Positions 1 through 7,146 of a stretch of DNA of 10,440 nucleotides are shown here, one piece after another; the first letter of the stretch is position 1, and each line of letters starts with the position of its first letter. This DNA comes from Brachionus koreanus. Taxonomy: Eukaryota > Rotifera > Eurotatoria > Ploima > Brachionidae. The stretch spans positions 350,483-360,922 of the forward strand of contig PJRA01000519.1 in NCBI GenBank assembly GCA_016987375.1, in the 5' to 3' direction. The notes beneath the pieces were generated by a model. The model saw only the letters and a list, made by a program, of their open reading frames with translations. It made no database searches and was not told where the DNA came from. The translations under genes were made by a program, and so were the position numbers.

Positions 1-662
1 TTAGTTAGTATCTAAAAAAAAGAACTATAAATGAACAAGTTTTCTTTTTTATATTAAAACTGTCTTTTTTAAGAAACTTATTTCAATTTTGAATATTTTT
101 TGGATACGATCTATCTAATAACCATAAAACTCAAAAGATTTTTTAATTAATAACTTTGCCTCATTCTTTTTCAGTTAGAGTCATTTTTCATACCTTTATA
201 ATATCTCGAGATTTTTTAGCAGATAGGTTTAGCTTTTTGTAAATATTTATGTTGCCTAATCAAAAGATCTGTTTTTTAGTTCAAAAAATTTTTTTATGGA
301 TCATTTTCTATTTAATTAATTTTTTTATCATTTTTACATATTTATTATCTTATCTTATTTATTTGCAATTAGTTGAGCGAGTCTACCGGTCGACTGTTTC
401 ACTCCAATAGCGATTTTATTGCAAAATTTGAATTCTCGACTCAAAATGAGCCAGAAAAATGGTTTCACTTATTTAAATGACCTAGGGCCCTGGCTATTGG
501 CGGACTTGACCTTTTTTGACCATTAAAGTTTTGAGGGAAAAAAAATGAGAAAAAAGGGTTTTTAAGTCAAATTGAGTGTGCTGATTACGAAAATCAACTC
601 GGATTTTAAGGAAGACTTGAGGGGGAGGAATGAGGCACAATTTTGTCTTTTTTTAGTGAAAT
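1..662. other. Gene-free AT-rich stretch with a GC-richer block near its right end
   Basis: I see no gene here. Positions 1-370 are A/T runs without a long reading frame. From about 380 to 640 the composition becomes more balanced, with an 8-bp palindrome AGGGCCCT at 484-491 and purine-rich text that grades into the minisatellite beginning at 663. Reading frames on the - strand between 562 and 875 come from the tandem repeat and show no protein family. The 380-640 block may be an old repeat or the flank of the transposon whose ORF ends at 1197, but nothing in it can be named. Confidence 0.5.
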
Positions 663-960
663 TAACACAACTGAAGGGGAGAAGGTCCCAAAATGACACA
701 ATTGAAGGCGTGTTAGTCCCAAAATAGCTGAATTTAAAGGAAGTTTGTCCCAAAGTAAAACAATTAAAGGAGTTGATCCCAAAACAACAAAATTGAAGAA
801 GAGTTGGTCCCCAAATATAAAAATTGAAAGGGAAATGCTCCTAAAATAACACAACTGAAGGGGAGAAGGTCCCAAAATGACACAATTGAAGGCGTGTTAG
901 TCCCAATTTAACACAATTGTGAGGGAGAAGGTCCCAAAATAACACAATTTAAGGCATACC
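663..960. repeat. 31-bp minisatellite, about 9.7 units
   Basis: Tandem units start at 663, 694, 725, 756, 785, 816, 847, 878, 909 and 940. All are 31 bp except the fourth, which is 29 bp, and the last is partial. A typical unit opens with TAACACAATTGAAGG and closes with GGTCCCAAAA. Units 1-2 (663-722) are identical over 60 bp to units 7-8 (847-906), offset by 184 bp, while the units between them are strongly diverged. This implies a recent block duplication or conversion within an older array. The period is not a multiple of three and no encoded protein is supported. The last partial unit runs straight into the transposon ORF fragment. Confidence 0.9.
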
Positions 961-1197
961 AGGAACAAATTTCATATATGTAAGCAAAAGCTTTTAAGTT
1001 TAGAATCGTTAGATCTCTCGAAAGAAAAGTCCTAACGGGACATAAATAGCTTACATTCATTGACCGGTGGGCAAGGGGTATTAAAGTGTAATTGCTCCGG
1101 AAAATGTGAGAGAAACTGTAGTTGTAAAAAAAGCAATGTTTTGTGTAATTCTAAGTGTCATAAGGGTCAAGCAAATTTAAATTGTGTTAGGAAATAA
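955..1197 (+). pseudogene. C-terminal remnant of a transposon integrase-type ORF with cysteine-rich tail
   Basis: One frame reads from the edge of the minisatellite to paired stops TAA TAA at 1195-1200, broken by a single TAA at 1033-1035. Near its end it reads LTGGQGVLKCNC, then a cysteine pattern C-x-C-x3-C-x3-C-x-C-x6-C-x3-C-x8-C (first Cys codon 1087-1089, last 1183-1185), including KCH after the sixth spacing. From family knowledge, a GGQG segment followed by such a CxC-type metal-binding tail ends many integrase-like proteins of invertebrate transposons, and is also seen in KRBA2-like host proteins. The internal stop falls where a leucine or similar residue is usual. The catalytic part is missing: coding similarity stops at about 955, where the tandem repeat begins. 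This is a dead 3' end of an element; the exact superfamily cannot be fixed from the tail alone. Confidence 0.72.
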
Positions 1198-1896
1198 TAA
1201 CTTTTTTTGCTTGTTAATTAACTTTTATTTTTTGTACTTTTTTATTTAACATAATTTGATTTGAATTTAACTAAAATTGTATTTTTTTATTGAATAAACA
1301 AAATAAATATGTCAATTTTTTCGTTTAGCTTAAATTGAAAAAAAAACGATTATTTAGCTTAAATGCAACTAATTTAACTTAAATAAATAGTTTCACTTAT
1401 TAGTTACGACAAATTTGAAAACTTTTAATCAAAAAAGACTATTGCTATGTTTATTTAATTAATTAAGAGAAAAAAACTAACTCCTACTTACTTCATATAC
1501 AAATCTTTTAACATGGCAAAGATTTTTTCTCCAGTACAACCATTGTAAAAAAAAAATAGTATTTTATAAAAATAGTTGTGAACAATTAATTGTGCGTATT
1601 TGATAGATGTCGAAAGACTATAAAGCATAATGACTAATATTTTGAAGATTAACTATTTATTGTTTCTTTTTAATCATAATTTAAAATAAAAAGTTTAAAA
1701 AAAAACGCAATTTTTTTAATTTACTCTATAAAAAAAATAAATAAATTTTTGTTAAAAAAAAAAACTTTTCCAACTACAAATTTATTATAAAACTATAGTT
1801 AACTATACACAAAAAAAATTTATACAGGTCTTTCTAATCCTAAAAAATAATTATTCCATTAACAATATTAAAATGAAAAAAAAAAAAAAAACAAGC
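1198..1896. other. AT-rich spacer with candidate poly(A) signals for both flanking units
   Basis: No gene is visible. On the + strand AATAAA occurs at 1293-1298 and 1302-1307, about 100 bp past the transposon ORF stop, so these could belong to that element. On the - strand AATAAA is read from 1786 to 1781, about 110 bp past the F-box stop, and is the best placed poly(A) signal for that gene. A 16-A run at 1876-1891 sits just downstream of the F-box stop and would be a poly(U) tract in its mRNA. Signal words of this kind are frequent by chance at this AT content. Confidence 0.4.
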
Positions 1897-3858
1897 TCAA
1901 ACTTTGAGAACATTTTTGTGAAAATCATTAACTGGTGTTTGTATAACAGGCAAAGAGGTTTCTATAAAATTAAAATTATTAAAATCCAATAGGTGGCCGC
2001 TTGAGGGCGAAATGTCAAAGCCGTAGCACGGCTTCATATTCACATGACTCGAATGCTCACTGGCATTCTCTATTGCGTACTTAATGTAATAAAAATAATT
2101 TTTCCTACTCCTGGGCCTTTCAAGTCTTGGAAGTTCGTCATCGGACTCCTCGTCCTCGTCGGCCTCGTTTTCATCATCCATCATTTCCTCGTCATCATCG
2201 TCCTGAATTTTGAACGACTTCAAATAGCTTATTTCTCTTAGACGCGAGCACTTTTTCACCAAGTTGATCAGCGCTTCGTTTCGATACTCGACAGCCTCGT
2301 CTCGACGAAAGCGCAGCTCTGATTGTCTATAGAAAATTCCATAGCTTACCAAATGGGGACAGCAGTCGGCCAATAGATTGTTCACATCGTCAATATTGAT
2401 TATGCTATTAACCGAGTGTTCATAGCCACTAAAACTGAACAGTCTATTGGCCATGAAGCTTTTGGTCGACACGTACTTTTTGTACGATTTGCCGTGACCA
2501 AAATAAAAAGTTCTCAAATTTCCTAAATGTGGAATTATTTGGCATACAAATTTGGTGTCTATGTACAAACCGATTAGGTCAAGGCTTAACAAATAGTTTT
2601 GTCTGATTAGAAAATTTTTCATGCTTAAAATTTGCTCGCTTTCGAGCTGTTTCACATTGCGAATATTTCTCATAATGAGATGCTTTAGTCTGGGAGTTTG
2701 AGAGCTGCGCGTGGATTCAACAGGATCGAGGCGGATTTTTTTCTTCGAGCCGGTCGTCTCGCTGATCGATTGAGAGACCGGTTCGGGTGGAAATCGAAGA
2801 CTGAAATCCGACAAGGCCAAATATTCCAAGCTGGAGTCGCTCAAATGGGAAAAAAGAGTTTTGGCATAGAGATCAATGGGTGTCGAGCGATTCAAGCGGC
2901 CATTTGAACTAGAGCTAGAATTAGAGCCCGAACTAGTCGACGCTTCTTCGTTCAGCTGAAATTTTGTAGTCACAGACAGCTCCCTAAGATTTCTCAAATT
3001 TGACCAGTTTATGTCCCTGAGCTCAGTGATACTTGGGTGCACATTTTTGCCCAGCTGCAATGTTTCCAATTTGGCACAGTTCTCAACCAGACCTTGAAAG
3101 CCGTCGCCTTTAAAGTCCGGACACTTGTCTATTTCGACACATTTGAGCTGCGGACAGCACTCGGACAGCTCTTCGATAACGCTGTCCGTATCGTTCACAT
3201 TATTCAGCAATATGATTTCTAGTTTTCCTAGGTGAGACTTGCATGAGGTTATAATGGTCGGGTCGACACATTTAAGGCCCAAAACACGCAAGCTAGTTGA
3301 ATTGTGTTTGAACAAATTCTGCATTAATTTTATAATCTCCAATTCGATAATGTCGTAGGGTGCACTAGCATTGAAACAAGTTCGACTCAGTGCTGAAAAT
3401 TTAAAGCTGTTCATGCGCCTTGTTTTCATGTCGCAAACGTTTTTCAAATACAATTTTTCCAATTTGCCCCTAGGCCATTTGTGTATGCACCGTTCCACTT
3501 GAAAATAAGGCGCTTTTATCTGAAGATATTTGAAGTTGATTGAGAGAGACTTGATCTGACGGCAACTGCTGAAGAGAAGATCAAGAGTCTCGAAGGTGAA
3601 GCAAAGCTTGGACATGTCGACGCGGCTGATCAGCGAGCTGAACCGAGTTGTGATCAGATAATTGGTCGCTTCTAGACTCACCAGTTTGGATGGACACCAT
3701 TTTGGTTTTTGTATGTCGGTTAGCGAGAACTGAGTCCAAAGGTGCTCGCTTCTGGTCAGCTTGTACCACCGTTTGCATACTATTGAGCATTTGATCAATT
3801 CCCGCACGTCCAAATAGCCCAGTATTTTAAGAATTATTTCATCCGGCAGTAAATCCAT
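1897..3858 (-). CDS. F-box/leucine-rich-repeat protein, 653 residues, single exon
   Basis: This is probably the substrate-recognition subunit of an SCF (Skp1-Cullin-F-box) ubiquitin ligase. Residues 1-44 form a canonical F-box, with LPDEII at 4-9, VCKRWY at 27-32 and LW just after; this domain binds Skp1. At least twelve LRR-like strands follow, for example LEKLYLKNV (133-141), SLRVLGLKCV (189-198), KLETLQLGKN (263-272), SLEYLALSDF (343-352) and NLRTFYFGHG (447-456). Several are preceded by the Cys-rich turns usual in FBXL proteins, such as ECCPQLK. A serine-rich linker lies at 307-319 and a strongly acidic tract at 552-575. I chose the ATG at 3858 because the F-box begins immediately and +4 is G; the in-frame ATG at 3877-3879 would add MFFFYVL only. 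The frame is intact and less AT-rich than its surroundings, as expected for a gene under constraint. The substrate is unknown and I cannot assign an ortholog. Confidence 0.9.
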   Translation of the reverse strand: MDLLPDEIILKILGYLDVRELIKCSIVCKRWYKLTRSEHLWTQFSLTDIQKPKWCPSKLVSLEATNYLITTRFSSLISRVDMSKLCFTFETLDLLFSSCRQIKSLSINFKYLQIKAPYFQVERCIHKWPRGKLEKLYLKNVCDMKTRRMNSFKFSALSRTCFNASAPYDIIELEIIKLMQNLFKHNSTSLRVLGLKCVDPTIITSCKSHLGKLEIILLNNVNDTDSVIEELSECCPQLKCVEIDKCPDFKGDGFQGLVENCAKLETLQLGKNVHPSITELRDINWSNLRNLRELSVTTKFQLNEEASTSSGSNSSSSSNGRLNRSTPIDLYAKTLFSHLSDSSLEYLALSDFSLRFPPEPVSQSISETTGSKKKIRLDPVESTRSSQTPRLKHLIMRNIRNVKQLESEQILSMKNFLIRQNYLLSLDLIGLYIDTKFVCQIIPHLGNLRTFYFGHGKSYKKYVSTKSFMANRLFSFSGYEHSVNSIINIDDVNNLLADCCPHLVSYGIFYRQSELRFRRDEAVEYRNEALINLVKKCSRLREISYLKSFKIQDDDDEEMMDDENEADEDEESDDELPRLERPRSRKNYFYYIKYAIENASEHSSHVNMKPCYGFDISPSSGHLLDFNNFNFIETSLPVIQTPVNDFHKNVLKV

Positions 3859-4235
3859 TAGAACATAAAAAAAAAACATTCAAAATTATTTTTTGTTTTA
3901 TTTATACTTGGTTATGAAAAGAAAAAAATTCATGATCAAAATATGATTTTTGAAATGTTAATATTTTTTATTCTAATTATAATATTTTAGATAAGAAATT
4001 TTAAAACAAATTTGACTGCTTTTTTTGTTTTTTTATATAATTTTGCTTTCCTAGTGCATAATTTCAATGATAGGAAGTTCACGCGTTGATCACTTTTCTT
4101 CTTCTTATCTCAACATTTTTTGCTTAAATGTAATAAAGCCTTGATTAAACGAAAAAAAGGAGTGTGTCTTACAATACGCTTGTTTATAAACATATTTATA
4201 TTATTAATTTTTTAATTAATTAACTAACAAATTAG
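3859..4235. other. AT-rich 5' flank of the F-box gene
   Basis: This stretch contains no reading frame of note. It presumably carries the promoter of the F-box gene on the - strand, but I see no element that can be named with confidence. A less AT-rich patch lies at about 4050-4165. Confidence 0.35.
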
Positions 4236-4560
4236 AATTCAAGTTTATTGAATAGATAAAAATGACACAATTGATGAAATACACCGTAATTTTCAGTACT
4301 ATGTCTGTAAATCACTTAGTTGTTGTAGTAGAAGTAAAAACTGCAGCATGGGAGCTTGTCAGAGACGCCCTGTGGCAATTAAAATATGTTCATTCAGCTT
4401 GGTTTTAAATTCATTCAAATTTTTCACTGAAACAGCTTTGTTTGAGAATGAATTCAAACGGATAGCTTTCCGTTATTGAAGAATTCGTGGCCTTGATTAC
4501 AGCATCTAGTGATTTTTCTTCTAAATCTCACCCTATAACTGACTTGACTGTTAAAAGACT
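4236..4560 (-). pseudogene. 3' end of a LINE ORF with a frameshift and 3' UTR (second LINE family)
   Basis: From 4472 down to a TGA at 4359-4361 the - strand encodes 37 residues containing RLNSFSNKAVSV and LNEFKTKL. This matches the usual end of CR1/Jockey-type LINE ORF2 proteins, in which a WNSLP-like motif precedes a short helical tail. Upstream, from about 4560 to 4472, a different frame gives RCCNQGHEFFNN, the FF segment that normally sits just before the WNSLP motif, so an indel near 4472 breaks the ORF. After the stop, about 110 bp of 3' UTR lead to AATAAA read from 4249 to 4244. The tail differs clearly from that of the LINE copy at 4811-5945, so it belongs to another family. The reverse-transcriptase domain is absent. 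Confidence 0.6.
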
Positions 4561-4713
4561 TTAAAACGACTTTTTTTTTTTGAGTTTTCCATAAGATAAA
4601 AATTTAATAAAAAAAAAATCTTTAATTTTGACATTTAATTTTTAAATTAAAATTTCCACTTTAATAAAAATGTAATTAATGCTGACTTTTTTTTTGACTT
4701 TTGCACAAGTCTG
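4561..4713. other. AT-rich spacer between the two LINE remnants
   Basis: A/T runs including a T-rich tract near 4570 and an A-rich tract near 4610. No gene or repeat could be supported. Confidence 0.4.
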
Positions 4714-4810
4714 AATTTTATTTATAAATTTTATTTTTAATTTGATTAAATGAATAAGAAAAAAAAATAATTTCCGATGAGTGAAGATTTTTATTAGTTA
4801 GTTCAAACAA
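4714..4810. repeat. Left copy of long direct repeat flanking the LINE fragment
   Basis: These 97 bp recur at 5946-6054 in the same orientation, with three substitutions and three indels (an extra TTAAATGA, a one-base A-run change and a 5-base change near TAATC). Shared landmarks are TTCCGATGAGTG and AGTTAGTTCAAACAA. The copy ends exactly where the LINE 3' end begins. It is best read as a target-site duplication made on insertion. Confidence 0.85.
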
Positions 4811-4827
4811 TTGTTCTCCGTTGTCAA

Positions 4828-4853
4828 TTTAGTATATTGGTTTAGTATAGTGG
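4828..4853. repeat. Two 13-bp tandem units near the LINE 3' end
   Basis: TTTAGTATATTGG (4828-4840) is followed by TTTAGTATAGTGG (4841-4853), one mismatch, with a degenerate start of a third unit. They sit in the last 70 bp of the element's 3' UTR. Short 3' tandem repeats replace poly(A) in several LINE clades. Confidence 0.6.
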
Positions 4854-4893
4854 TTTATTGCAACGCATAAAATGCCTAAAATCTGACAACAGA

Positions 4894-5945
4894 TTATGTG
4901 CAAAAAATATTATGAAAGTTTTTGTTTATTTTTGCTTTAAAAATATCACTAGATTGAGCTTCCACTCCATCAACTCCAAATTTATTCCAGCCATTTACTA
5001 CACGGTTTGTGAAGAAGTGGTATCTTTGAGCACTATTTTTGATTATTTCTCTTTTAATTTTGTATGGATGGCCTCTTGTACTTCTGCTTGAAAAAGTGAG
5101 TGGAGATTGCCATTTCACGTGATCAATATTTCTTTTAGCTTTAAACATTTGAATTAAGTCACCTCTCATTCTCCTTTCGTTAAAATTCATTAGATTTAGA
5201 GCCTTTAGTCTATCGTTGTAGTCTATATCTTTGAAAAAGGAGATAGCACGAGTAGCTCTTCGTTGAACAGCCTCTAGAATTCTTTTATCTTTCTCTAGAT
5301 ATGGGCATCATACAGGAATAGCATATTCTAAGTGAGGCCGAACAAGACTCATATAAAATAATTTAATGACCATCTGTTTCCGATATTTAATACCATGAAG
5401 AACTTGACCAAGTATTCTGTTGCCTTTCGAGACTTCTGAGCAAATTTGCGAATGTCAATTTAAATCGTTTTGAATCCAGATTCCTAAGTCTTTGTGAATC
5501 CGGGATCTTGAGACAAGATGAGTTTTTCCATTGACTAAATCATTTATAATATAATCATTTTGGAGTCCTTGATTTCGATTAAAACTCATACTTTCGCATT
5601 TATCAAAATTTAGACCCATAGACCATTCATTAAACCTGCTAATTAATGAATCAATACCATGTTGAAGTAACTTAAATGATTCATGCGGATTGTATCGATC
5701 GATAATACAAAATATCTTGCAGTCGTCTGCATAAAGAAGACATTTGTTATTTAGCTTGTTGGGCAATTCATTAATTAAAATTGTGAAGAGCAATGGACCG
5801 AGGACAGACTCTTGTAGTACACCACTAGTCACATTTAGCCATTTGGATTCTGTTTTACCAACTAGAACTCTTTGTTTACGATCAAAAAGAAACGATTCAA
5901 TCCATTTAAATAATATTCCATCAATACCAACTGGTACGCTTGTCA
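4894..5945 (-). pseudogene. Reverse transcriptase ORF fragment with two in-frame TGA codons
   Basis: A single frame of 350 codons runs from the truncation point to TAA at 4894-4896. Numbering from the junction, VGIDG is at 6-10, the SGV-Q-SVLGPLLF block at 41-54, the catalytic YADD at 72-75, the HKDLGIW block near 150, then YMSLVRPHLEYA and VQRRATRA in the connection region, and FFTNRVVNGWN near the C-terminus. The frame is interrupted only by TGA at 5457-5455 (codon 164) and 5310-5308 (codon 213). The second lies where the family has W in a VW-C/S-P-Y motif, and the first also at a likely W. The template-grip motif usually reads GVPQGS; here it is GVLQES, so P and G are changed. The catalytic aspartates remain, but the copy cannot encode a working enzyme. 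Confidence 0.85.
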
Positions 5946-6054
5946 AATTTTATATATAAATTTTATTTTTAATTTGATTAAATGATTAAATGAATAAGAA
6001 AAAAAATAATCTAATTTCCGATGAGTGGAGATTTTTAATAGTTAGTTCAAACAA
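5946..6054. repeat. Right copy of long direct repeat flanking the LINE fragment
   Basis: This is a 109-bp counterpart of 4714-4810. It is longer because GATTAAAT is tandemly repeated and a few bases are inserted before TAATTTCCGATG. It starts at the base where the LINE ORF breaks off and ends with GTTCAAACAA, after which the two flanks differ. The copies are about 97 percent identical outside indels, which suggests the insertion is old enough to have picked up mutations. Confidence 0.85.
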
Positions 6055-6249
6055 AAAATTGAAAAAATGAAAATTTTTCGTTCTTTTTTTATCACTATGC
6101 TTGAGTTATTCCCGATGTCATTAGATTTCTGTAAATATCTGAGTGAACGAGGTTGTGAAGTACGTTTCAATTCGATCTTTTCAATTCAGAAAAACTTGAA
6201 TAACTTTTTACTAAAATAGATAATTAAGTTCTGTAAGATGGCTAACTAT
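6055..6249. other. AT-rich spacer right of the LINE insertion
   Basis: Nothing recognisable. A CTGTAAG heptamer at 6231-6237 recurs at 6396-6402 on the other side of the foldback and may be a short target duplication, but seven bases can match by chance. Confidence 0.3.
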
Positions 6250-6392
6250 GAGCAAATTTGCTTAATGCAGCAGAATAAGTCTGCAAAGTACTGTACAATG
6301 TGCTGCATTTTGCACGCCATTAAAAATTATTCTAATCAATTACATTGCACAGTTTTTGCAGATTTATTCTACTGTATTAAGCAAATTTGCTC
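6250..6392. repeat. Foldback: 52-bp inverted arms around a 40-bp loop
   Basis: Arm 6250-6301 pairs with arm 6342-6392, with five substitutions and one indel. Both outer ends carry GAGCAAATTTGCTTAAT, which itself holds the 10-bp palindrome GCAAATTTGC. Most arm differences are transitions, so an RNA from one strand would keep many of them as G-U pairs. It could be a MITE/foldback element or a source of long-hairpin RNA. A + strand frame through it (6238-6534) has no recognisable domain. Confidence 0.8.
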
Positions 6393-6673
6393 ACACTGTA
6401 AGCGATCGAGGTACATAACAATGTACAAAAACTATGAAAAAAACATATATATTCAAAAATGTACTCTTTATTTTTTTGAAAAAATTAAGTGTACATTTAG
6501 CTTGAAAATAGAGTATATATTTATTGATTTTTAAATATTTACTTTTTTGAAAAAAAAAATTTAACAAAATATACCAAATTTATTATACTTATGATAAAGA
6601 ATTTTGTACTAAAATGTACTTTTTAAATGTATAAATAGACTAAAAAATTGATTTATTTAAATTTATTTATTGT
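6393..6673. other. AT-rich spacer
   Basis: No gene. It contains scattered TGTAC words (for example GTACATAACAATGTAC at 6411-6426, a small hairpin) and AATAAA-like words on the - strand near 6655-6672, which could serve the zinc-finger gene that ends at 6674. Confidence 0.35.
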
Positions 6674-6868
6674 TTATTTATTGTTTTCATGTTTATTTTT
6701 TACATGAGAGGAAAAGGCTTTCATAGTCTGATATTTCAGATTACAACCTTTAATAAAACATTTGATTAGAAAGCCAAATTTTTTGGAATGGGCACCATGA
6801 ATATGAAGCAAGAGTTCTTCAGAACATTGATATTTCTTTAAACATTCTTCAAAGGTACAAGTAAACAT
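6674..6868 (-). CDS. Small protein with two C2H2 zinc fingers, 64 residues
   Basis: Both fingers have the same spacing, C-x4-C-x12-H-x4-H. Finger one uses C4, C9, H22 and H27; finger two uses C37, C42, H55 and H60, ending four residues before the stop. Hydrophobic core positions (F2, L20/L21, F52) fit real fingers, so nucleic-acid binding or protein contact is likely. The ATG at 6868 has A at -3, and poly(A)-like AATAAA words follow the TAA directly. From family knowledge, paired fingers of this kind often open longer proteins carried by invertebrate DNA transposons, so it could be an isolated first exon or a truncated copy. I see no downstream exon. The gene starts 278 bp from the divergent gene at 7147. 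Confidence 0.6.
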   Translation of the reverse strand: MFTCTFEECLKKYQCSEELLLHIHGAHSKKFGFLIKCFIKGCNLKYQTMKAFSSHVKNKHENNK

Positions 6869-7146
6869 TGTTATTAAGATTTTTTTTTCAAAATAGGTTT
6901 TTTGGCTCTGATAAAATTAATTGAGTCTTTTGAGATTTTAACAAATATTTAGTTTAATCAGAAGATAAGTCCTGCAAAAATCAATTAATGTTTTAAGATA
7001 GAAATTAGATAATTTATTGATAATATTATCACATATCTGTAAATTAGACAATTTATTTCTTAAAAGTACATTTAAAAAAGCTATTTATTTTTTATTCTTT
7101 TTTAAAATTTGAATTTTGAATTTTTTCTAAAACTCACTAGTAAAAA
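6869..7146. promoter_or_regulatory. Divergent intergenic region, possible shared promoter
   Basis: The zinc-finger gene (ATG at 6868, - strand) and the SAM-like gene (ATG at 7147, + strand) point away from each other across 278 bp. The interval has two 17-bp near-identical direct repeats, AAATTAGATAATTTATT (7002-7018) and the same with one change (7041-7057), and a perfect 12-bp palindrome GATAATATTATC (7019-7030) between them. A regulatory role is inferred from position only. Confidence 0.3.

Larger units (their letters stand above)
4811..5945 (-). mobile_element. 5'-truncated non-LTR retrotransposon (LINE), CR1/Jockey-like
   Basis: The element body lies precisely between the two direct repeats and is read on the - strand. 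It has no endonuclease and no N-terminal part of the reverse transcriptase: the ORF begins abruptly at the repeat junction, as expected for 5' truncation during target-primed reverse transcription. It has an 83-bp 3' UTR (4811-4893) with no poly(A) tail. The UTR instead holds two 13-bp tandem units near its end, which fits LINE clades that end in short repeats. The clade call rests on RPHLEYA and RRAT motifs shared by CR1, Rex1 and Jockey groups; I cannot choose among them. Confidence 0.82.

Noticed and set aside
562..875. Two - strand reading frames of 63 and 89 codons
   Set aside because: They lie in or beside the 31-bp tandem array and their residues simply echo the repeat; no protein family is recognisable.
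1876..1891. 16-A run beside the intronless F-box gene, as a sign of a processed retrogene
   Set aside because: The run is poly(T) in the direction of the gene, so it is not a copied poly(A) tail. No flanking duplication is seen either.
2044..3790. Overlapping reading frames opposite or out of frame with the F-box gene
   Set aside because: They are shadows of a less AT-rich coding region and contain no recognisable domains.
4894..5945. TGA read as tryptophan through an altered genetic code
   Set aside because: TGG encodes tryptophan elsewhere in the same fragment, the F-box gene ends with TGA, and the fragment has other changes in motif residues, so decay explains the stops.
4714..6054. LTR retrotransposon with short LTRs
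   Set aside because: The reverse transcriptase is of LINE type (RPHLEYA, RRAT, YADD), there is no integrase, protease or primer site, and the repeats coincide with a 5' truncation point.
6238..6534. 98-codon + strand reading frame
   Set aside because: It reads through the foldback arms and the AT-rich flank, lacks any domain, and is better explained by the inverted repeat.
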